Positions 32,302 to 41,117 of a DNA stretch of 64,000 bases are shown piece after piece; position 1 is the stretch's first letter, and the number at the start of each line of letters is the position of its first letter. The stretch spans positions 930,001-994,000 of the forward strand of contig NZ_FZOI01000001.1 in the NCBI RefSeq assembly GCF_900188385.1, in the 5' to 3' direction. A program made the translations under genes and the position numbers. The notes below the pieces were generated by a model, which worked only from the letters and a program-made list of their open reading frames with translations, was not told where the DNA came from and made no database searches. This stretch comes from Azospirillum sp. RU38E (GTDB taxonomy: Bacteria > Pseudomonadota > Alphaproteobacteria > Azospirillales > Azospirillaceae).

Positions 32302-33969
32302 TCAATCGTGACAGGGCGGGCCCAGCGTCAGTTCAGACACCAGGGCCGGGTAATGCACCGCCCGGTTCTTGCCGCGTTTCTTGGCTTCATAAAGCGCCGC
32401 GTCGGCATGTTTCAGCAATGTCTCGGCATCGTCCCCGTCCAGCGGCCAGACGGCGATGCCGATGCTGCAGCCCACGTTCACCGTCACGCCCCCATCCTGG
32501 ATGCTGACCGGCTGTGCTACGGCGGCCAGCAGGCGGGCGGCCACCGCCGCCCCCTCCGCATGGCCATCCGCCCCGTCACAGGGCAGCAAGGCGGCGAACT
32601 CGTCGCCGCCGATGCGGGCGATCAGGTCATTCTGGCGCAGCACGGCGGAAAAACGTGCCCCCACCTGCCACAGAACCGCATCGCCGGCATCATGACCATA
32701 TAGGTCATTCACTGGCTTGAACCCGTCCAGATCAATATAAAGGGCGACCAGCTGTTCATCTGTGGCCTGGGCGCGGGCCAGCGCCAGTCCCAGATAATGG
32801 TCGAAGAAATGCCGGTTGGGCAGGGCCGTCACCTTGTCCTGATAGGCAATATCCTCCATCTGGGCCAGCGCCTTTTCGGAGGCGATCAGGGCGCCGTTGC
32901 TGGTCACCAGATTATTGATCAGATCGCCCAGGGTCTGCGACAGGATGCGGGTTTCGTGGGCCCCGCCCACCATGGGGATGGCGGCATCCTTGTCGCCCTG
33001 GCGGATGCGTTCCGCCGCCTTGGTGATGGCGCGCAGGGGGCGGGTGATGATGCCGGCGGTCAGCCAACCAATGCCGCCCAGCAGGGCGGCCAGCAGCATC
33101 CCCACCAGATAGACCCGGTTCCGCATATGCTGGACAGCCTGCATGGCCTTGTCCATGGGCTGGCGGACAATCACCGTCCAGCCCAGATCCTTGACCATTG
33201 CCCCCTCCACCCCGGTGGAATAGCCGGTGAGATAGGCATGATCATCCGGCCAACGCCGTTCCTCCCACCCCTGCTGACCGGGGCGGGGGCTGAAGGCCAG
33301 CGGATGGCCGATCATCGTCGTCGGCCCCAGCAGCACGGTGCCTTCGCGGGCGACGACAATCACCTCCATCCCCTCATGGTTGGAGACAGGCCGCAGCAGG
33401 TTGCGGGCCAGATCGCGCACCCAGGTCCAGCTGTAATGCATGGCCAGCACACCGACAACAGCGCCATCCGGCCCCGGAATCGGCGCGGCGACATCAACGA
33501 ATTTCATCTGTTCCCCGGTCGGGTTGGGCAGCAGGGAAGCCAGCATGACGGCATCATGCACATCGCCGAGAAACAGGCCCTTGCGTCCTTCCATGAAGAC
33601 CGGCCGGCTGGCGATGCTTTTGCCGGTCAGGATGCCCCGGCTGCCGGCAATCACATTGCCCTGCGCGTCGGTGATGCCGATCCAGGAGGCGGTCGGGTCC
33701 AGGGAGACGATCTCATCCACCGTGCGCTGGGCATGGACCGGATCGGTCAGCCCCCCAAACTGGGTGAGCAGCAGGGCCTGGCTGGCCCGGTGGCGCATAT
33801 CGCCATTGATCTTGTCGGCCATGCCATCGGCGATGCTGGCCAACATGCTGCCCACCTCCCGCCGCAGGGTGATCTGGGCCTCCCGCTCCATATAGGCGCC
33901 ACACAGGGTTGTGGTCGTCGCTGTCAGAATCAGGAAAGACAGGCCGATGATGCTGCGCAGGCTGAGCAT
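32302..33969 (-). CDS. Membrane diguanylate cyclase with periplasmic sensor (Cache-like) and HAMP
   Basis: 555 aa. One helix near residues 4-24 starts a ~260-residue periplasmic sensor (SIADGMADKINGDMRHRASQAL; SWIGITDAQGNVIAGSRGILTGK), typical of dCache domains. A second helix (YLVGMLLAALLGGIGWLTAG), a HAMP-like segment and a GGDEF domain with the active motif RIGGDEFAALL follow. RQND sits 5 residues before GGDEF, the RxxD inhibitory site. It should make cyclic-di-GMP in response to an external ligand and be product-inhibited. The start at 33969 (MLSLRS) is chosen for the signal anchor. Confidence 0.93.
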   Translation of the reverse strand: MLSLRSIIGLSFLILTATTTTLCGAYMEREAQITLRREVGSMLASIADGMADKINGDMRHRASQALLLTQFGGLTDPVHAQRTVDEIVSLDPTASWIGITDAQGNVIAGSRGILTGKSIASRPVFMEGRKGLFLGDVHDAVMLASLLPNPTGEQMKFVDVAAPIPGPDGAVVGVLAMHYSWTWVRDLARNLLRPVSNHEGMEVIVVAREGTVLLGPTTMIGHPLAFSPRPGQQGWEERRWPDDHAYLTGYSTGVEGAMVKDLGWTVIVRQPMDKAMQAVQHMRNRVYLVGMLLAALLGGIGWLTAGIITRPLRAITKAAERIRQGDKDAAIPMVGGAHETRILSQTLGDLINNLVTSNGALIASEKALAQMEDIAYQDKVTALPNRHFFDHYLGLALARAQATDEQLVALYIDLDGFKPVNDLYGHDAGDAVLWQVGARFSAVLRQNDLIARIGGDEFAALLPCDGADGHAEGAAVAARLLAAVAQPVSIQDGGVTVNVGCSIGIAVWPLDGDDAETLLKHADAALYEAKKRGKNRAVHYPALVSELTLGPPCHD

Positions 33970-34143
33970 GGGTGATGCTCCGGGGGCGGTTCCAGGGGAC
34001 GAAGCGCCACCGCCGGGATCGCGGGCCGCCACACGAGGGGAAGGTTTACCCGTAATTAACCGAGCCTTCCGCCGGTGCAAACGGCGTTCCCTCTATCCAT
34101 TCGGTGAGGAAATCATTCAAAGGGGTGGTGAGGGGGAGGGGCC

Positions 34144-34183
34144 AAAACAAAACGCCCCGCCGGGCACTGGGGCCGGCGGGGCG
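34144..34183 (-). terminator. Intrinsic terminator of the tRNA pair
   Basis: CGCCCCGCCGG (34153-34163) pairs perfectly with CCGGCGGGGCG (34173-34183). On the minus strand TTTTGTTTT follows directly. It lies 6 nt beyond the 3' end of the downstream tRNA. Confidence 0.9.
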
Positions 34184-34189
34184 ACTGAA

Positions 34190-34264
34190 TGGTGGCACTG
34201 GCGTGATTTGAACACGCGACCAAGGGCTTATGAGTCCCCTGCTCTACCGCTGAGCTACAGTGCC
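34190..34264 (-). tRNA. tRNA-Met (CAU), copy 1
   Basis: 75 nt including an encoded CCA. Cloverleaf: acceptor GGCACTG/CAGTGCC, D-arm GCTC/GAGC, anticodon loop CTCATAA (CAU), variable loop of 5 nt, T-arm GCGTG/CACGC with loop TTCAAAT. The anticodon stem has an A31-G39 mismatch. It reads as an elongator Met tRNA; an Ile2 (lysidine) identity is not excluded. Identical to copy 2. Confidence 0.92.
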
Positions 34265-34335
34265 GAAACCCGGGCCCAGAGGGCCGAATGCCGTGATGTA
34301 GAAAATACGGCGCATATCCTGTCGTCGGGAAGGGA

Positions 34336-34410
34336 TGGTGGCACTGGCGTGATTTGAACACGCGACCAAGGGCTTATGAGTCCCCTGCTCTACCGCTGAG
34401 CTACAGTGCC
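34336..34410 (-). tRNA. tRNA-Met (CAU), copy 2
   Basis: 75 nt, identical in every base to the copy at 34190-34264, which lies 71 nt downstream in the same direction. CCA is encoded. The pair probably forms one transcript ending at the terminator at 34144-34183. Confidence 0.92.
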
Positions 34411-34476
34411 ATCGACCGCCATTCCGATCGGGAGCCGCTGTGTAGATAAATCAGCTGCTTCCGTCAAGTCTCTTTT

Positions 34477-34680
34477 TTAGTTTTCTTCCGTGCCCTTGAT
34501 CGTCTGTTCCAGCCAGGCGCGGTAGCGGCCCAACCTTGTGCCATCATGACCCGGCCAGCCGGCGCGGCTGGCATAGATTTCCGCCTCGCGCCGGCTGGCG
34601 GCCCAGCAATTTACCTCTGTCCACTGGCCCGCCTCATCGCGCCAGCGGAACACGAACGGGGCGGGGGCGGGCGTGGACAT
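34477..34680 (-). CDS. Small conserved-looking protein, unknown
   Basis: 67 aa starting MSTPAPAPFVFRWRDEAG. The body FRWRDEAGQWTEVNCWAASRREAEIYASRAGW reads like a compact soluble fold and ends in an acidic tail (GTEEN). No family recognised. In-frame ATG at 34707 is an alternative start; any longer version would enter the repeat element at 34749-34898. It sits upstream of the tRNA pair on the same strand. Confidence 0.5.
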   Translation of the reverse strand: MSTPAPAPFVFRWRDEAGQWTEVNCWAASRREAEIYASRAGWPGHDGTRLGRYRAWLEQTIKGTEEN

Positions 34681-34748
34681 GGTGGGGGCACCGGGCGCGG
34701 CTGTCATGCGGGACAGAATGCCGCGTGAAGCCGATGCCTGTCCATCTG

Positions 34749-34898
34749 ATACCAAGGGGCATGGGACATGCCCCTTGGTGTTTATATGTTCCCTCAGACG
34801 CCGGGCGCTGCCTCCGGCAGCTTGGCTTGACAGCAGGCACGAGCCCGCGGGCCAGCGGTCGCTGGCCTTCAAGGGGCATGGGACATGCCCCTTGGTAT
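34749..34898 (+). repeat. Dispersed structured repeat, copy 3 (complete), with adjoining remnant
   Basis: 150-nt element with perfect 15-bp terminal inverted repeats starting ATACCAAGGGGCATG. Each end is a palindrome (34752-34778 and 34870-34894). The core matches copies 1 and 2, including GGCCAGCGGTCGCTGGCC at 34850-34867. Directly after it, 34900-34924 repeats the outer arm and centre of copy 1's terminal palindrome (ATACCAATCCGCC, then GGTTGACC), as if a second element ended here. It fills most of the 360-nt gap 34681-35040. Confidence 0.8.
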
Positions 34899-35040
34899 GA
34901 TACCAATCCGCCGAGGGGTTGACCGCAACTCAGCAAGGCTGCTGCTGTTCCGGCCCCTTGGCCTGTCGATTTTCCCGATGGGTGCAATTGCATAGGGTGT
35001 TCAGGAAGTTGGTGTGGCATACACGAAAGCGCGCTAGATA

Positions 35041-36651
35041 ATGAACAGGACGGCTTTTGCCAGACGCGCCATGAACGTCTCTGAAAGTACCATTAACGAT
35101 CTGGTCGCCCGTCTGCCGACGGAAGAGGCCGACCGGCTGTTCGAGGAACTGGAACAGCTGGAGGGGGATACGGCCCGCCGGCAGGCAGTGCGCCGTGCCC
35201 TGGTGGCCAAGCTGAACGCCCTGCGCCAGCAGCACGCCCGCCGCCTGTTCACCGAGCTGTTTCAGCGCTACATGACCCGTGATTCCGCCCTGCTGCGGCC
35301 GGAATTTGCCAGCCCCGGCACCCTGCATCCGCTGGATGTGGGGGCCCTGTGGATCAGGCTGGTCGATAAATCCATCGGGCCATTCGCCCGGCAGGCGGAT
35401 GCCATGCTGGCCGAACGTGCCCAGTCCCGCCCGCTGCGCGCTGTGTTCGGCCTGCCGGAGGTGGTGGCCTTGCAGGCTGACCTGGCCAAGCGCGCGGCAG
35501 AGGTGCTGACAGCCACCCTGGGTACGGCCGGCGCCGTTCGCCCCTTTCTGGAGGAGACCAACCGCTGGCGCGGGCTGGAGGCCAAGCGGATTCGCCTGGG
35601 CTTTGATCCACGGCCGCTGACCATTGACGATTTGCGCCTGATGCAGGGGGTGCTGGCGCAGGGGCGGGCCATGGGGGAACTGCATGAACAGCTGCGCCGG
35701 GCCGCCCGTGACCCGGATGTCCTGGCCGCCATGGTGGGCAACCCGGCGCAGGGGCTGGACGGGCGGGTGGCAGCCCTGGTGCCGGGCGTCGGGGTGCTGG
35801 CGCCCCTGGCCCTGCTGCATGTTGATCGCAACTATATTGCTGGCCGGATGATCCTGTTGCACGGGCCACAGCCCTGGCAGGAACCGACGGTGATGGCCCT
35901 GACCCGCCATCTGGGGCGCACCTGCTTTGCCCTGACGGAGGAGATTCTGGGCGCCATGGGGGTGGGCCAACTGGTGCGGCCCGGCCTGTCGCTGCCGCTG
36001 GCGCGGCGCGATCTGCTGGACCGGGAACTGGGCAATCTGGATGTGATCCTGTCCCTGTTTGAGGATTTGGACCTGATCAACCATATGCGTTATGGCAGCC
36101 TGGCGCGCGATTTCCTGGACCGCATGGTCCGCCGGGTGGAGGCGGAGCTTTATCCCATGCTGGAGGAGCGCTGCTTGATGGAAGGGCGCAGCGCCAGCCG
36201 CCCGATTCCCGATTTTGAGGCACTGGACTGGACCCTGGCCTTTTGCAGCCGCTGGCGCGCGGTGCTGAAGCGCAGCCTGTTCTGGGGCACCGGCTTTTCC
36301 TCCTTCCATGATAATGTTGTGGCCGGGCTGCGGGATGCCTATCGCGGCTGCTTCTCCCGCAATGGTTACGCCTCGGCCTCGCAGCGGCTGGCCCATGCGA
36401 TCCGGCTGGCGCAGCTGGGCAACCGGCTGGGGGCGGAGGCCGGCAGCTGGATGGGGCTGATGGACCCCGGCCTGACCCGCACCGTCGCCCAGCGGCTGCA
36501 GGAGCCGGAGCCGCTGTCCGGCGGGGAGGCAGCGCTGGCCCGTTCCGTGCTGGAACTGGCCATGGAGGAATTGCGCCGCACCAAACATTGGCGCGACCCC
36601 GCCTTGCAGCAATTTGCCGAGATGGCCGAGGCGCGGCTGGCCACGGAATGA
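35041..36651 (+). CDS. Unknown 536-residue cytoplasmic protein
   Basis: 536 aa, strongly helical, no signal or membrane segment, no family recognised. It opens with STINDLVARLPTEEADRLFEELEQLEG. A hydrophobic central part (VAALVPGVGVLAPLALLHVDRNYI) precedes a second helical half ending KHWRDPALQQFAEMAEARLATE. Codon use matches its neighbours. Its stop overlaps the start of the RluA-type pseudouridine synthase gene (ATGA), so the two are translationally coupled. That suggests a shared expression unit but not a function. Confidence 0.8.
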   Translation: MNRTAFARRAMNVSESTINDLVARLPTEEADRLFEELEQLEGDTARRQAVRRALVAKLNALRQQHARRLFTELFQRYMTRDSALLRPEFASPGTLHPLDVGALWIRLVDKSIGPFARQADAMLAERAQSRPLRAVFGLPEVVALQADLAKRAAEVLTATLGTAGAVRPFLEETNRWRGLEAKRIRLGFDPRPLTIDDLRLMQGVLAQGRAMGELHEQLRRAARDPDVLAAMVGNPAQGLDGRVAALVPGVGVLAPLALLHVDRNYIAGRMILLHGPQPWQEPTVMALTRHLGRTCFALTEEILGAMGVGQLVRPGLSLPLARRDLLDRELGNLDVILSLFEDLDLINHMRYGSLARDFLDRMVRRVEAELYPMLEERCLMEGRSASRPIPDFEALDWTLAFCSRWRAVLKRSLFWGTGFSSFHDNVVAGLRDAYRGCFSRNGYASASQRLAHAIRLAQLGNRLGAEAGSWMGLMDPGLTRTVAQRLQEPEPLSGGEAALARSVLELAMEELRRTKHWRDPALQQFAEMAEARLATE

Positions 36652-37340
36652 GTGCCGCAGCCATGGCTTTGACAGCGGCGGATATGCGCGCCCGCGTGCT
36701 TTACCGCGATGATGATGTGCTGGTGATCGACAAGCCCTATGGGCTGCCCGTTCATTACGGCACAAAAACCACTGACCATCTGGAACTGTACCTGCCGCAT
36801 CTGACCGATGATCGGGACGAACCGCCGCGTCTGGCCCACCGGCTGGACAAGGATACGGCGGGCTGTCTGGTGCTGGCCCGCGATGCCGCCGCCGCGGCCC
36901 GCATCGGCGACCTGTTTCTTGCCGGCAAGGTGGCGAAGACCTATTGGGCAGTGGTGGAGGGGCGGCCGAAGGGCGATGCTGGCTGCATCGACATGCCCCT
37001 GCTGAAGGTGCGCATCCCCGGCACATCCAAGGTGGTGGTCGATCTTGCCGGCAAGCCGGCCTTGACCGACTGGCGGCTGCTGGCCAGCCATGGCGGGCTG
37101 TCCTGGCTGGAACTGCATCCGCGCACCGGTCGGATGCATCAGATTCGCGCCCATTGTGCCTATATGGGAATGCCGCTGCTGGGTGACCCGATCTATGGGG
37201 CGCAGATGCCGCCGCAAACCGGGCTGCATCTGCTGGCCCGCGCCGTTCAATTCAACTTTTCCGCTGAAGCCCCTGTATCGGCGGTGGCGGAACCGCCCCC
37301 GCATATGGCACAGACCTTAGCGAAGATTGTTAAGGGATAG
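36648..37340 (+). CDS. RluA-family pseudouridine synthase
   Basis: 230 aa. Converts uridine to pseudouridine in rRNA or tRNA. The catalytic motif HRLDKDTAGCLVLA, containing the invariant Asp, is present. VLYRDDDVLVIDKPYGLPVH at the start and LHPRTGRMHQIRAHCAYMGMPLLGDPIYG toward the end also fit the RluA catalytic fold. There is no S4 domain, so it resembles the shorter RluA/TruC class rather than RluC/D. The target site is unknown. The start at 36648 overlaps the upstream stop; ATG 36663 is an alternative. Confidence 0.92.
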   Translation: MSAAAMALTAADMRARVLYRDDDVLVIDKPYGLPVHYGTKTTDHLELYLPHLTDDRDEPPRLAHRLDKDTAGCLVLARDAAAAARIGDLFLAGKVAKTYWAVVEGRPKGDAGCIDMPLLKVRIPGTSKVVVDLAGKPALTDWRLLASHGGLSWLELHPRTGRMHQIRAHCAYMGMPLLGDPIYGAQMPPQTGLHLLARAVQFNFSAEAPVSAVAEPPPHMAQTLAKIVKG

Positions 37341-37397
37341 CCGCCGCTGGTTGCGCCAGGGGCCGGCGCCAGCATAAACAGGGCGGAACCCATTCTG

Positions 37398-38156
37398 ATG
37401 ATTGAAGACATCCTGCTGTTCATGGCCGTGGGGTTTGCCGCCCAGATGGTGGATGGGGCCATTGGCATGGCCTATGGCGTTACCGCCAGCAGTGTGATGA
37501 TGTCCCTGGGCATTCCGCCCGCCACGGCCAGCGCCAGCGTGCATGTGGCGGAGATGTTCACTACCGGCGCATCGGGCTTTGCCCATTGGCGTCGCCGCAA
37601 TATCCGTCCGGAGCTGGTCTGGCGGCTGGCGATTCCCGGCATGGTTGGTGGGGCGCTGGGGGCCTATGTGCTGTCTGGCGTGTCGGGCGAACTGATCCGG
37701 CCCATCGTGTCCATCTATCTGGTGGGGATGGGCGGGTTGATCCTGTGGAAGGCCCTGCACCCGCCGCCGGCAACGGAGCTGTCGCCCAACAAGGTGCGCG
37801 CGCTGGGCGTGGGCGGTGGTTTTCTGGATGCCGTGGGGGGCGGGGGCTGGGGCCCGATGGTGGCCAGCACCCTGATCGGGGCGGGCACGACGCCGCGCTA
37901 TGCCATCGGCTCCACCAATCTGGCGGAGTTTTTTGTTACCACGGTGATTTCCTGCACCTTCATCCTGACCATCGGTCTGGATCTCTGGCCGGCCATCCTG
38001 GGTCTGATCCTGGGCGGCGTCATCGCCGCCCCCTTTGCCGCCATGGTAACGCAGAAGCTGCCTGATAAGCCGATGATGATCCTGGTGGCGATCATCATCA
38101 TGCTGCTGAGCCTGCGCAATCTGGTGGAGGCGGTCCACACCTTGTCGGCGGGTTGA
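37398..38156 (+). CDS. TauE/SafE (TSUP) family membrane permease
   Basis: 252 aa with about eight hydrophobic helices in two repeated halves. The family motif MVDGAIGMAYGVTASSVM in the first half and the mirror GGGWGPMVASTLIGAG in the second are clear. TSUP proteins move sulfite, sulfonates or other small organic anions across the inner membrane. The substrate is unknown. It stands alone between the pseudouridine synthase and a terminator. Confidence 0.9.
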   Translation: MIEDILLFMAVGFAAQMVDGAIGMAYGVTASSVMMSLGIPPATASASVHVAEMFTTGASGFAHWRRRNIRPELVWRLAIPGMVGGALGAYVLSGVSGELIRPIVSIYLVGMGGLILWKALHPPPATELSPNKVRALGVGGGFLDAVGGGGWGPMVASTLIGAGTTPRYAIGSTNLAEFFVTTVISCTFILTIGLDLWPAILGLILGGVIAAPFAAMVTQKLPDKPMMILVAIIIMLLSLRNLVEAVHTLSAG

Positions 38157-38167
38157 GAGCAAGAAAA

Positions 38168-38198
38168 AAGCCCCATCATCGCTTGATGACGGGGCCTT
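38168..38198. terminator. Bidirectional terminator between TSUP and MlaA-like genes
   Basis: AAGCCCC-TCATC pairs with GATGA-GGGGCCTT, flanked on the left by an A run, for two convergent genes ending at 38156 and 38218. Confidence 0.75.
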
Positions 38199-38217
38199 GA
38201 TCCATAAACGATCCGGT

Positions 38218-39012
38218 TCAGTTACCGTAATCGGGAATATCGGGCATCTGGTTCAGATCGGCCTTGCCATCCCGAATCCAGCCGTCACGCCGCTGGCGGT
38301 AGAGGGAGCGCATGGAGGCGTAATAATCGAAGCTGTTCCGCTTCACATCATCCAGCGCATCCAGATATTCCGACCGCGTGTCCACGGCATAGAGGCCAGC
38401 GCGCGTGTAGCTGATCCAGGTGCGATCTGTGTTGGACGCGTAGTTGGAGACCGGATCGGCGAAGAATTCACCCGCCGTGCCGAATGCGTCGCGCAGGCTG
38501 GAGGAGCCCAGCACCGGCAAGACCAGATAAGGCCCTTCCGGCACGCCCCAGACGGCAAAGGTCTGATCCAGGCTCTCATACTCGTAGGGAATGCCCTTTT
38601 CCGCCGCGACATCAATCAGTCCGGCTAGCCCGACCGTGGAATTGATGACGAACCGCTTGATGACATTGCCGGCACCCGGCACGTCGCCCTGCAGCAGCTG
38701 GTTGGCCAGATCAAGCGGGGAGCGCAGGTTGCGCAGCACATTGCGAATGCCGGTCCGGGCCGGGTCGGGCAGGACGGTACGGTAAACCTTTGCCGTGGGG
38801 CGCAGCAAGACAGTGTCCACACCCTCATTGAACCAGAAAATCCCCCGGTTCACCGGCTCCAGCGGATCATTGGCGCTGTCTTCCTGTGCCTGGCGGGCTG
38901 ATCGGTCCTGTGCGCCAGCCCCGGTGGCTGTCACCGTGCAGAGCAGGGCAGCCGCCAGCAACGCGGCAATGCCGCGGCGGCGCAACGGAGTGGCTGGCAG
39001 ATGGCGGGCCAT
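38218..39012 (-). CDS. Second MlaA/VacJ family protein, without a canonical lipobox
   Basis: 264 aa. The MlaA domain is complete (NDPLEPVNRGIFWFNEGVDTV, RSPLDLANQLLQGD, VWGVPEGPYLVLPVLG) and strikingly similar to the protein of 24721-25626, including the carboxyl end RQRRDGWIRDG. The signal region (LLAAALLCTVTATGAGAQ) has a Cys, but the preceding residue is Leu, so the usual lipobox (G/A/S before Cys) is absent. It may be a type I secreted form. It is divergent from the sphingolipid locus, which raises the possibility that it handles those lipids; that is inference. Confidence 0.88.
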   Translation of the reverse strand: MARHLPATPLRRRGIAALLAAALLCTVTATGAGAQDRSARQAQEDSANDPLEPVNRGIFWFNEGVDTVLLRPTAKVYRTVLPDPARTGIRNVLRNLRSPLDLANQLLQGDVPGAGNVIKRFVINSTVGLAGLIDVAAEKGIPYEYESLDQTFAVWGVPEGPYLVLPVLGSSSLRDAFGTAGEFFADPVSNYASNTDRTWISYTRAGLYAVDTRSEYLDALDDVKRNSFDYYASMRSLYRQRRDGWIRDGKADLNQMPDIPDYGN

Positions 39013-39391
39013 GTCTTACCCTATCGAACAAGGAGATGAAGTCAGAATGGCGCATAGCGCACCAGCCGGCTTGGATAAAGCACACATTTAGGCCGAGGTG
39101 CGTTGCGGCAAAGTGATAATAGTCACAGACGCCGATGGATGGTGGCGCCCTTTTGGATAGGCTTCACGCATAGGTGACTGTCACCCCCGCCATATCCATG
39201 GCAGGCATGAGGGGGCGCGCGGCCATCGCAGGACTTTTGCCTTCCTGACCGATTGCCCCCGCGCCCTCCCTCTGGTATGAGCGCCCATCACCGTTGGCAC
39301 AGGGGCCCGCGAAGGCATCCCCCTATGCCCATGGTTCTTTGATTTGACCAACGGGTATCTTCCCACCCGTAAGCATCCGGATCCCTGCGCT
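39013..39391. other. Divergent intergenic region before the sphingolipid locus
   Basis: 379 nt with no supported gene. It should contain the promoters of the MlaA-like gene and of the acyl-AMP ligase gene. GTGACTGTCAC (39174-39184) is a small palindrome and GTGATAATAGTCAC (39113-39126) a partly related one; both could be regulator sites. No convincing -35/-10 pair is assigned. Confidence 0.35.
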
Positions 39392-41116
39392 ATGCTTCGT
39401 CCCACGCCATCGTTCCATGCCCTGCCGTCCCGTTTGGCGGAATTCGCCACGGTGGCGGAGGCGATTGCTTATGCGGCGCAGGGTGAAACGGGCCTCAATT
39501 TCTATTCCGGCAAGGGGGAGCTGACCGAGGCCTTGCCCTATGCCCAGCTTTATACCCAGGCGCTGGACCTGGCGCGCCGGATGCTGGCGACGGGTTTGGT
39601 GAAGGGGGACCGGGTGGCCATCATCGCTGAAAGCGATGGTGATTTCATGCGGGCCTTTGCGGCCTGTCAGTTTGCCGGGCTGGTGCCGGCACCGCTGCCG
39701 CTGCCGGCGGCCTTTGGCGGCAAGGATGCCTATATCGACCATATCCGCCGCATGATCCAGGGGGCGGATGCCGGCGCCGCACTGTCCCCGGCCAATCTGG
39801 AAGAATGGCTGCGCGCCGCCACCGACGGGCTGGGCCTGAAGGTGGTGGGCACATTGGCCCGGTTCGCCGATGTTGATGGCAGCGGCGTCACGCTGCCGAC
39901 CGTCACCCCGGACGATCTCTGCTATCTGCAATTCTCCAGCGGCAGCACCCGCTTCCCCTTGGGCGTGGCGGTCACCCAGCGCGCCCTGATGGCCAATGCC
40001 CAGGCCATCATGGCCCATGGGCTGAAGATCACGGCCAAGGATCGCTGCATTTCCTGGCTGCCGCTCTACCATGATTTGGGGCTGGTCGGTTTTCTGCTGA
40101 CCCCGCTGGTCTGCCAGATTTCCATCGATTATCTGCCGACGCGGGAATTCGCGCGTCGGCCGCTGCTCTGGCTGCAGCTCATCAGCCGCAATGGCGGCAC
40201 CCTCTCCTACAGCCCCAGCTTCGGCTATGAGCTGGCGGCCCGGCGGGCAGAGACCGCGTCGACCGAGGGGCTGGACCTGTCCAACTGGCGCGGTGCCGGC
40301 ATTGGCGGCGACATGGTGCGCCCGCGCGTGATGCGCAAATTTGCCGAGATGTTTGCGCCGCGCGGTTTCCGCGCGCAAGCCCTCGTGCCGTCTTACGGCA
40401 TGGCGGAGGCGTCGTTGGCCCTGTCCTTCGCGCCGCTGGATACGGGTGTCGTGACCGATCTGGTCGATCTGGACCGGCTGGAGAATGACGCGGTGGCGGT
40501 GGCCCCGAATGCGGACAGCGTGCGCACCCGTGAATTCGTGCTCAATGGTCCGCCGCTGCCCCTGCATGAGCTGGAAATCCGCGACCCGGATGGCACCGTG
40601 TTGCCGGAAAGGCGGGTGGGCCGGGTCTTCGCCCGCGGCCCGTCGCTGATGCAGGGATATTTCAACCGGCCGGAGGAGACGGCAGCTGTATTCTCCGCCG
40701 ATGGCTGGCTGGATACCGGCGATCTGGGCTATCTCTGCAACGGTCAGATTGTCATCACCGGCCGGGCCAAGGATCTGATCCTGGTCAATGGGCGCAATAT
40801 CTGGCCACAGGATTTGGAATGGTCGGCCGAACATGCCGTACCCTCGCTGCGCAGCGGCGATGTGGTGGCCTTCTCCGTCGATAGCGACGCGGGCGAGGTG
40901 GTGACGGTGCTGGTGCAGTGCCGCCCCAACCAGGCGGAAGCCCGCGCCGCCCTGGCGGCAGAGGTGACCGGCGTGCTGCGCGCCGCCCATGGGCTGGAGG
41001 TGAAGGTGGTGCTGGTTCCCACCCATTCCCTGCCGCAGACTTCGTCGGGCAAGCTGAGCCGGACGAAGGCCAAGCAGATGTATCTGGCGGGTGAGTTCGA
41101 GCCGCAGGCTGCCTGA
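39392..41116 (+). CDS. aasR: Fatty acyl-AMP ligase / acyl-ACP synthetase of the sphingolipid locus
   Basis: 574 aa adenylate-forming enzyme. The P-loop LQFSSGSTRFPLGVAVT is the FAAL form (STR rather than STG). YGMAEASLALSF, GWLDTGDLGYLCNGQIVITGRAKDLILVNGRN and SSGKLSRTKAK complete the core and the carboxyl lid lysine. It should activate a fatty acid with ATP and load it onto the dedicated acyl carrier protein encoded at 42308, supplying serine palmitoyltransferase. The start at 39392 is the first ATG that begins an FAAL-like amino end. The gene is followed after one nucleotide by the reductase gene. The symbol follows the Caulobacter homologue and rests on context. Confidence 0.85.
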   Translation: MLRPTPSFHALPSRLAEFATVAEAIAYAAQGETGLNFYSGKGELTEALPYAQLYTQALDLARRMLATGLVKGDRVAIIAESDGDFMRAFAACQFAGLVPAPLPLPAAFGGKDAYIDHIRRMIQGADAGAALSPANLEEWLRAATDGLGLKVVGTLARFADVDGSGVTLPTVTPDDLCYLQFSSGSTRFPLGVAVTQRALMANAQAIMAHGLKITAKDRCISWLPLYHDLGLVGFLLTPLVCQISIDYLPTREFARRPLLWLQLISRNGGTLSYSPSFGYELAARRAETASTEGLDLSNWRGAGIGGDMVRPRVMRKFAEMFAPRGFRAQALVPSYGMAEASLALSFAPLDTGVVTDLVDLDRLENDAVAVAPNADSVRTREFVLNGPPLPLHELEIRDPDGTVLPERRVGRVFARGPSLMQGYFNRPEETAAVFSADGWLDTGDLGYLCNGQIVITGRAKDLILVNGRNIWPQDLEWSAEHAVPSLRSGDVVAFSVDSDAGEVVTVLVQCRPNQAEARAALAAEVTGVLRAAHGLEVKVVLVPTHSLPQTSSGKLSRTKAKQMYLAGEFEPQAA

Positions 41117-41117
41117 T

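Noticed and set aside
30645-34898. Dispersed repeats considered as Rho-independent terminators
   Set aside because: Several stems in tandem, no U-runs, and variable position relative to genes; a mobile or structural repeat fits better.
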